This document shows, in pieces, positions 51,721-56,417 of a stretch of 56,417 nt of DNA. Each line of letters starts with the position of its first letter. Within the stretch, counting starts at the first letter, position 1. The stretch covers positions 1-56,417 of the forward strand of contig JAICHV010000021.1 of assembly GCA_025924715.1 (NCBI GenBank), read 5' to 3'. The stretch comes from Alphaproteobacteria bacterium (lineage in GTDB: Bacteria; Pseudomonadota; Alphaproteobacteria; Micropepsales; Micropepsaceae). The notes beneath the pieces are model-generated. The model was given only the letters and a program-made list of their open reading frames with translations, was not told the DNA's origin and did no database searches. The translations under genes and the position numbers were made by a program.

Positions 51721-52528
51721 TGCGATCGCGGCGGAAATCTACAAGACGGGCCGCAACCGCAACCTTCTGTTCTGGGGTTTTGTTTTCGTGCCGCTGGGCC
51801 TGTTGCTGTTCGATTTGGCGCTGGACACCTATCTGCGACTGCATATGCGCCTTCCGCTCAGCCCCGACCTTGGTTTGGAAGTTCTAAGGGCGCTAGGCCT
51901 TGGCGGATCGTCCTTCATTCACATTTTTTTCGTCACCGGCGCCGCAGGCATATTTGGCGGAGAATATCGCTGGGAAACTTGGCGGCTGCTGACACCGCGC
52001 AATCGGCGCACCAATCTGCTGGCGGCAAAACTCGTCGTTTATGCGCTGTGCTGCACCGCAAGTCTGGCTGCCCTGGCAGCCATAGCGGCCCTGCACACTG
52101 TGTTTGGCGCCGCCCTGAACGGCACGCCGCTGGCGCTGCCGCACCCCGGATTCCTGGGCTCGGCTCTTGGCGTGTTTGCCGCGTCCTGGGCGGAGTTACT
52201 GGTGCTGGGAGCGTTCACCGCCCTGGTGGTGCTGACCAGCCGCTCCATGGTTGGGGGCCTGCTCGCCGGCATCTTCTTTTCCTTCGCGCAAGCGATCGGC
52301 ATGGTGGTTCTGCACCCCTGGGAGGCGCCTCTTAAGGATTTCGCTCTGCTGCCGAGCATGTGCGCCTATCTGCTGCGGGCCTGGGCCTCGGGCCAGGAAT
52401 TGGCGCCGGGCGTTTTCGCCGATCCGGCAAAGCTGCTGCCCGCAGCCCTCATCCTCACGGGCTGGATCGCCGTGCTGGCCGGCGCGGCGGCGATTGTCTT
52501 CCAGCGGCAGGATTTACCGCGGGAATAG
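51710..52528 (+). CDS. ABC-2 type transporter permease
   Basis: The 272 residues contain about six hydrophobic spans (for example FWGFVFVPLGLLLFDLAL and LGVFAASWAELLVLGAFTALVVL in pieces) and the GGEYRWETWRLLTPRNRRTNLLAAK segment typical of BcrB/NatB-like permeases. It overlaps the ATPase gene by 11 bp, so the two form one exporter of unknown substrate. The pair separates dnaA from dnaN. Confidence 0.85.
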   Translation: MLSDAIAAEIYKTGRNRNLLFWGFVFVPLGLLLFDLALDTYLRLHMRLPLSPDLGLEVLRALGLGGSSFIHIFFVTGAAGIFGGEYRWETWRLLTPRNRRTNLLAAKLVVYALCCTASLAALAAIAALHTVFGAALNGTPLALPHPGFLGSALGVFAASWAELLVLGAFTALVVLTSRSMVGGLLAGIFFSFAQAIGMVVLHPWEAPLKDFALLPSMCAYLLRAWASGQELAPGVFADPAKLLPAALILTGWIAVLAGAAAIVFQRQDLPRE

Positions 52529-52810
52529 GCCCGGTGCAGGGGCCGGCCCAGCCAGGCTTTCGCCCCTCTGAAAAGCCCCCCGAAATGCCCCGGAAATCGG
52601 GCAAAAAAGACCCCATTTGGAGCGGCTTTTTTTTGCCCTTTGCGGGCCCTTCTGGTATGGTTCCTGACTTGAGTCTTGGGGCCCGGTTCCGGTCACGGAC
52701 GGCCATTCCAAAGCACAAGAAAAAGGGGGTTTTTGCGGCGATTCCAAGCGCCCGAAAACGCCTTTTCCACTGCCGGGCACCGCGGCCTCTGAAGCGATGA
52801 AAGTTGGGCG
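52529..52810. other. Intergenic region before dnaN
   Basis: A 282-bp gap that must hold the dnaN promoter, though I cannot pick a convincing one. It contains an inverted repeat with a 20-base loop, GGGCAAAAAA (52599-52608) and TTTTTTGCCC (52629-52638). It also holds most of a five-codon frame (52797-52814) whose stop overlaps the dnaN ATG as ATGA. Confidence 0.5.
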
Positions 52811-53932
52811 ATGAAAATCAATGTCGAACGGGGCGCCTTTTTGAAGGCCCTCAGCCATGTGCAAAGTGTCGTCGAACGCCGCAACACCATTCCGATCCTG
52901 TCCAATGTGATGCTGGAAGCGGCTCAGGGCGCTCTCAAGCTTACTGCCACCGATCTCGACATCGAAATCGTGGAATCCATTCCCGCCGATATCCTGCGCA
53001 ACGGCTTCGCCACTGCGCCGGCGCATATGCTCTACGACATCGTGCGCAAGCTGCCCGATGGCGCCCAGGTGCAGGCGGAATTGCTGTCCAGCGAAGGCGG
53101 CAGGCTGGCGGTCTCGGCCGGCTCCTCGCGCTTCGAATTGGCCTGCCTACCCAAGGAAGATTTCCCCCAGATGGCGGCGGGGGCCCTGCCCCATCGCTTC
53201 CGCCTGGCCGCGGACGATCTCAAGCGCATCATCGGCAAGACTCGTTTCGCCATCTCGACCGAGGAAACCCGTTATTACCTCAACGGCATCTATCTGCATG
53301 CCGCCAAGGACGCCAAGCCCCCGGTGCTGCGCGCGGTGGCGACGGATGGCCATCGCCTAGCCCGTTTCGAACTGGAGTTGCCGGACGGCGCCGGCCAGAT
53401 GCCGGGCGTGATTGTGCCGCGCAAGACCGTGGGCGAATTGCAAAAGCTGCTCGACGATGCCGATGGCGCGATCGACATTTCGCTTTCCGACACCAAGATC
53501 CAGTTCGGCTTCAATGGCGTCGAACTCACCTCCAAGCTGATCGACGGCAATTTCCCGCCCTATGAACGGGTCATTCCGTCGGGCAACGACAAATCGCTGG
53601 CCCTGGAAGCCAAGGAATTCGCCCAATCGGTCGACCGCGTCTCCACCATCAGCGCCGACAAGACCCGGGCGGTGAAGCTCAACATCGCCAAGGACAAGGT
53701 GACGCTGTCGGTGGTCAATCCGGAATCCGGCACCGCCACCGAAGATGTCGGCGCCACCTATAGCGCCTCGCCGCTCGAGATCGGATTCAATGCGCGCTAC
53801 CTGCTGGACATCACCAGCCAGATCGAAGGCAAAGAGGTCCGCTTCCTGCTGTCCGATGCCGGCTCGCCCGCCATCATCGAGGACGCGCAGGATGCCCGCA
53901 CCCTCTATGTTCTCATGCCGCTCAGGGTCTGA
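52811..53932 (+). CDS. dnaN: DNA polymerase III subunit beta (sliding clamp)
   Basis: Ring-shaped processivity factor. The 373 residues form three clamp domains, beginning MKINVERGAFLKALSHVQSVVERRNTIPILSN and ending in the conserved DARTLYVLMPLRV. AVATDGHRLAR and FPPYERVIP are family landmarks. recF starts within 50 bp and gyrB follows, the usual dnaN-recF-gyrB order. Confidence 0.97.
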   Translation: MKINVERGAFLKALSHVQSVVERRNTIPILSNVMLEAAQGALKLTATDLDIEIVESIPADILRNGFATAPAHMLYDIVRKLPDGAQVQAELLSSEGGRLAVSAGSSRFELACLPKEDFPQMAAGALPHRFRLAADDLKRIIGKTRFAISTEETRYYLNGIYLHAAKDAKPPVLRAVATDGHRLARFELELPDGAGQMPGVIVPRKTVGELQKLLDDADGAIDISLSDTKIQFGFNGVELTSKLIDGNFPPYERVIPSGNDKSLALEAKEFAQSVDRVSTISADKTRAVKLNIAKDKVTLSVVNPESGTATEDVGATYSASPLEIGFNARYLLDITSQIEGKEVRFLLSDAGSPAIIEDAQDARTLYVLMPLRV

Positions 53933-53979
53933 GGTTGGATTTCGCGCCCGATATGCGCCCGCAGGGGCAAGCGGCAGCC

Positions 53980-56417
<2,438 letters not shown>

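Overview
The window is chromosomal DNA from a GC-rich alphaproteobacterium and carries almost only housekeeping genes. The gene orders are ones I know from that class: rsh-pyrE-pdxJ-acpS-lepB-rnc-era-recO-parC, smpB-dapA facing a soluble lytic transglycosylase, coaBC-dut, ubiB-ubiE facing mutM, and rpsT-dnaA with dnaN-recF-gyrB. The DnaA sequence, the catalytically dead dihydroorotase paired with pyrB, and the CtrA-like and GANTC sites fit a relative of the Caulobacterales, Micropepsales or Rhizobiales. I cannot name the genus. I see no prophage, integrase, transposase, CRISPR array or defence island.

Layout. Positions 1-175 hold tRNA-Gly (cut by the window edge) and tRNA-Tyr on the minus strand. 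rlmB and a 26-residue membrane peptide follow on the plus strand. From 1.5 to 12.4 kb a long minus-strand block runs folK, rpoZ, rsh, pyrE, a DUF4431 secreted protein, pdxJ, acpS, lepB, rnc, era, recO and parC. Several of these genes are joined by 4-nt stop/start overlaps. At 12.4-13.6 kb are a NYN-domain protein and a family 5 uracil-DNA glycosylase (plus). At 13.7-15.8 kb are a molybdopterin oxidoreductase, smpB and dapA (minus), then slt (plus). The stretch 18.0-19.5 kb holds small accessory genes: a Sel1-repeat protein, a glutathione transferase and a 22-residue lysine-rich peptide. gatCAB (minus) ends at 23.0 kb. From 23.1 to 36.8 kb everything is on the plus strand: ruvX, an MFS transporter, pyrB-pyrC', plsY, dprA, topA, rnr, rpmG, glpD and a diacylglycerol-kinase-like gene. 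An esterase and an unknown protein (minus) precede coaBC-dut-rrf2-cysK (plus). A Thivi_2564-type membrane peptide, a glycerophosphodiesterase, a MATE exporter, ubiB and ubiE come next, then mutM, an enoyl-CoA hydratase and rpsT. The window ends with a rhodanese, dnaA, a two-gene ABC exporter, dnaN, recF and gyrB, which is open at the window end.

How the genes work together. Replication and repair are served by dnaA, dnaN, recF, recO, gyrB, parC, topA, dprA, ruvX, mutM, the uracil glycosylase and dut. RNA and translation functions are rnc, rnr, era, rlmB, smpB, gatCAB, rpsT, rpmG and the two tRNAs. Pyrimidine synthesis has pyrB, pyrC' and pyrE. Phospholipid and glycerol metabolism has plsY, glpD, the lipid-kinase-like gene, the glycerophosphodiesterase and acpS. 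The stringent response is represented by rsh with rpoZ.

The unusual signals are small and non-coding or local. They include a REP-like palindromic element that forms the stop codon of the glycosylase gene and two perfect 11-3-11 palindromes sharing a core. There is also an FNR/FixK-type dyad, two CtrA-like boxes, and two micro-ORFs. An RNase III lacks one conserved metal-ligand aspartate. An ABC exporter wedged between dnaA and dnaN appears to use a CTG start. Codon usage changes abruptly inside gyrB near the window end, which looks like an assembly or recombination junction.
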